Assembly: GCA_902485915.1 (NCBI GenBank)
Contig: CABTMH010000134.1
Span: forward strand, 1-6,716
DNA length: 6,716 bases
From: an uncultured Oribacterium sp.
GTDB taxonomy: Bacteria; Bacillota; Clostridia; Lachnospirales; Lachnospiraceae
Direction of reading: 5' to 3'
Position numbers and translations under genes: made by a program. Below, piece by piece: positions 5,338 through 6,716 of the stretch. Every line of letters starts with the position of its first letter. Position 1 is the stretch's first letter. Below the pieces are notes generated by a model. That model was not told where the DNA came from. It made no database searches and saw only the letters and a program-made list of their open reading frames with translations.

Positions 5338-6195
5338 ATGCAGGACGATTACATTACCAAAATACGCTCCGCCTATAATCAGTTTACGAAGGCGGAGAAA
5401 AAAGTAGCGGATTACATTCTGGAAAACCCGAAGAAGGTACTTTTCATGTCGATTTCCGACCTGGCTGGTGCCTGTGATGTCGGCGACACCTCCGTCTTCC
5501 GATTCTGTAAGACGATGAATGTAAAGGGCTATCAGGAGTTTAAGATGATGCTCTCGCTCAGTATGCGCGCGAGTGAGTCCCCGCTGACGGATAACGAGGA
5601 TACGACCATCACCCTCGAGGATAACATTTCCGAGCTGGCGAAGAAGGTGCTGTCGGAGAATGTTTCTGCGATTCAGGAAACCTACTCCCTCATCGATGTG
5701 AAGCAGATGACGGCAGCGATGGATGCCCTCAGCAGTGCGAAGCGCATCGTCTTCTTCGGTGTCGGCACCTCGATGCTGACCGCGATGAAGGCCATGAACA
5801 AGTTCCTTCGCATCGAGCCGAAGGTCATCTGTAACATGGATGCGAACATGCAGCTGATCACCGCGTCGACGCTGACCGATCAGGATGTCGCCCTCATCTT
5901 CTCCTATTCCGGTTCGACGAAGGATACGGTCGAGATCGCCCGTTCCGCGAAGGCCGCCGGTGCGAAGACGATCGTGATCACCCGCTTTACGAAGTCCCCG
6001 CTCACCGAGTTTGCGGACATCATCCTGCTCTGCGGTGCCAATGAAGGCACCCTTCAGAACGGCTCCACCTCGGCAGAGATCTCGCAGCTCTTCCTCGTGG
6101 ATGTGATGTACAGCGAGTACTTCCGTCGCCACTATAAGCGCTGCAAGCCGAACTGGGATAAGACAGCGCACTCCATCGCCGATAAAAACTACTGA
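5338..6195 (+). CDS. MurR/RpiR-family transcriptional regulator with SIS domain
   Basis: A 285-residue cytosolic DNA-binding protein of normal family length. The N-terminal helix-turn-helix domain spans about residues 1-75: the FTKAEKKVADYILENP segment (16-31) and the recognition region SISDLAGACDVGDTSVFRFCK (38-58) are typical of RpiR proteins. A linker leads to a C-terminal SIS (sugar isomerase) domain, about 120-260, with KRIVFFGVGTS (135-145) and the phosphosugar-binding loop SYSGSTKDT (189-197). Members usually sense a phosphorylated sugar and control a nearby catabolic operon. Here no sugar gene is adjacent: a tRNA lies divergently upstream and uvrB converges downstream, so target and ligand cannot be named. 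An AGGAG nine bases before the ATG (5324-5328) supports the start. The gene has its own promoter and is followed by a hairpin terminator. Confidence 0.92.
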   Translation: MQDDYITKIRSAYNQFTKAEKKVADYILENPKKVLFMSISDLAGACDVGDTSVFRFCKTMNVKGYQEFKMMLSLSMRASESPLTDNEDTTITLEDNISELAKKVLSENVSAIQETYSLIDVKQMTAAMDALSSAKRIVFFGVGTSMLTAMKAMNKFLRIEPKVICNMDANMQLITASTLTDQDVALIFSYSGSTKDTVEIARSAKAAGAKTIVITRFTKSPLTEFADIILLCGANEGTLQNGSTSAEISQLFLVDVMYSEYFRRHYKRCKPNWDKTAHSIADKNY

Positions 6196-6201
6196 TCTTT
6201 C

Positions 6202-6241
6202 ATCGCCGAAGGGCAGCCTCTCGAGGCTGCCCTTCGGCGAT
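6202..6241. terminator. Perfect hairpin between convergent regulator and uvrB genes
   Basis: Bases 6202-6220 and 6223-6241 are exact 19-base reverse complements around a two-base centre, giving an 18-pair stem with a four-base loop. It begins six bases after the regulator stop codon and touches the uvrB stop codon (6244-6242), so it probably serves both transcripts. The downstream T content is modest on the plus strand (TTTACTCTT) and poor on the minus strand, so it may act more by blocking convergent transcripts and protecting 3' ends than as a strict intrinsic terminator. Confidence 0.75.
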
Positions 6242-6716
6242 TTACTCTTCACCCTTCGATTTCTTCCGGATCTCTTCGATCTTATCACGGTATTTCATGG
6301 CGTCCTCGAAATTAAGCTCCGCGGCAGCGGCACGCATCTTCTTCGACAGCTCCCGGATCAGTTTCTCGATCTCCTGATGCGTCATCGACTCCACATCCTT
6401 CTCGATGCCATGCGGATCATCCACATCGACGGCCTTTCCGATCGCGATCAGATCGGCGACCGCCTTATGGATCGTGGTCGGTGTGATACCGTGTGCTTCA
6501 TTATACGCCATCTGTATCTTCCGGCGTCGCTCGGTCTCATCGATCGTATGGCGCATGGAATCCGTGATGGTATCCGCGTACATGATGACATGACCATCGG
6601 CATTACGCGCAGCACGGCCGACGGTCTGGATGAGGGAGGTCTCCGAACGGAGGAAGCCCTCCTTATCCGCATCGAGGATGGCGACGAGCGCGACCTCCGG
6701 GATATCGAGGCCCTCA
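6242..6716 (-). CDS. uvrB: Excinuclease ABC subunit B, C-terminal part (cut by window edge)
   Basis: UvrB is the damage-verifying helicase-like subunit of the UvrABC nucleotide excision repair complex. The last 157 residues of a protein normally about 660 long are present. The fragment opens with EGLDIPEVALVAILDADKEG (the motif V region), then helicase motif VI QTVGRAARN, then the ETERRRKIQMAYNEAHGITP segment characteristic of UvrB. It ends with a UVR domain (window residues about 115-152, KLIRELSKKMRAAAAELNFE followed by DAMKYRDKI), the coiled hairpin through which UvrB binds UvrC. The reading frame continues without interruption past the right edge, so an apparent start at 6583 is an internal methionine. 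The gene converges on the RpiR-family gene. Confidence 0.96.
   Translation of the reverse strand, partial: EGLDIPEVALVAILDADKEGFLRSETSLIQTVGRAARNADGHVIMYADTITDSMRHTIDETERRRKIQMAYNEAHGITPTTIHKAVADLIAIGKAVDVDDPHGIEKDVESMTHQEIEKLIRELSKKMRAAAAELNFEDAMKYRDKIEEIRKKSKGEE

Noticed and set aside
5272..6288. Minus-strand open frame of 338 codons opposite the RpiR-family gene
   Set aside because: The plus-strand frame encodes clear helix-turn-helix and SIS motifs with a ribosome binding site. The antisense frame crosses the terminator hairpin and has no recognisable domain.
6583..6585. Start of a separate small gene at the methionine codon near 6583 on the minus strand
   Set aside because: The frame continues upstream to the window edge with conserved UvrB helicase motifs, so this methionine is internal.

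Overview
This window looks like part of the chromosome of a Gram-positive, low-stress-lifestyle bacterium of the class Clostridia, most likely a Lachnospiraceae relative of moderate GC content. The reasons are strong AGGAGG-type ribosome binding sites before every complete gene, a short SerA variant (389 residues with one ACT domain), the serC-serA-DUF1015 gene order, and a tRNA gene without an encoded CCA. The assignment to family is an inference; no rRNA or other marker is present.

Layout. Bases 1-877 (minus strand) hold the N-terminal 292 residues of the membrane protease FtsH, which runs off the left edge. Bases 878-1218 are non-coding. They hold a strong promoter for ftsH, and next to it a composite of direct and inverted repeats (1036-1211), part of which probably also ends the upstream operon. 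Bases 1219-4837 (minus strand) are a three-gene operon read in the order serC, serA, DUF1015 gene. Bases 4838-5081 hold the serC leader, a 61-base inverted-repeat element, and the terminator of a tRNA-Arg(CCG) gene (5082-5154, minus strand). A divergent promoter region (5155-5337) separates this tRNA from a plus-strand MurR/RpiR-family regulator (5338-6195). A perfect 40-base hairpin sits between this regulator and the convergent uvrB gene, whose last 157 residues occupy 6242-6716 (minus strand).

How the genes work together. SerA oxidises 3-phosphoglycerate and SerC transaminates the product to O-phosphoserine. The third enzyme, phosphoserine phosphatase, is not in the operon; its place is taken by a DUF1015 protein. 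That makes the DUF1015 protein a candidate for a role in phosphoserine or serine metabolism. FtsH (membrane proteolysis), UvrB (nucleotide excision repair) and the RpiR-type regulator have no evident functional link to the serine genes.

The most interesting items are the repeat composite before ftsH, the DUF1015 protein coupled to serine synthesis, the SerA that lacks the usual catalytic glutamate, and the 61-base inverted-repeat element upstream of serC. I see no defence system, CRISPR array, prophage, complete insertion sequence or other clearly new multi-gene system.
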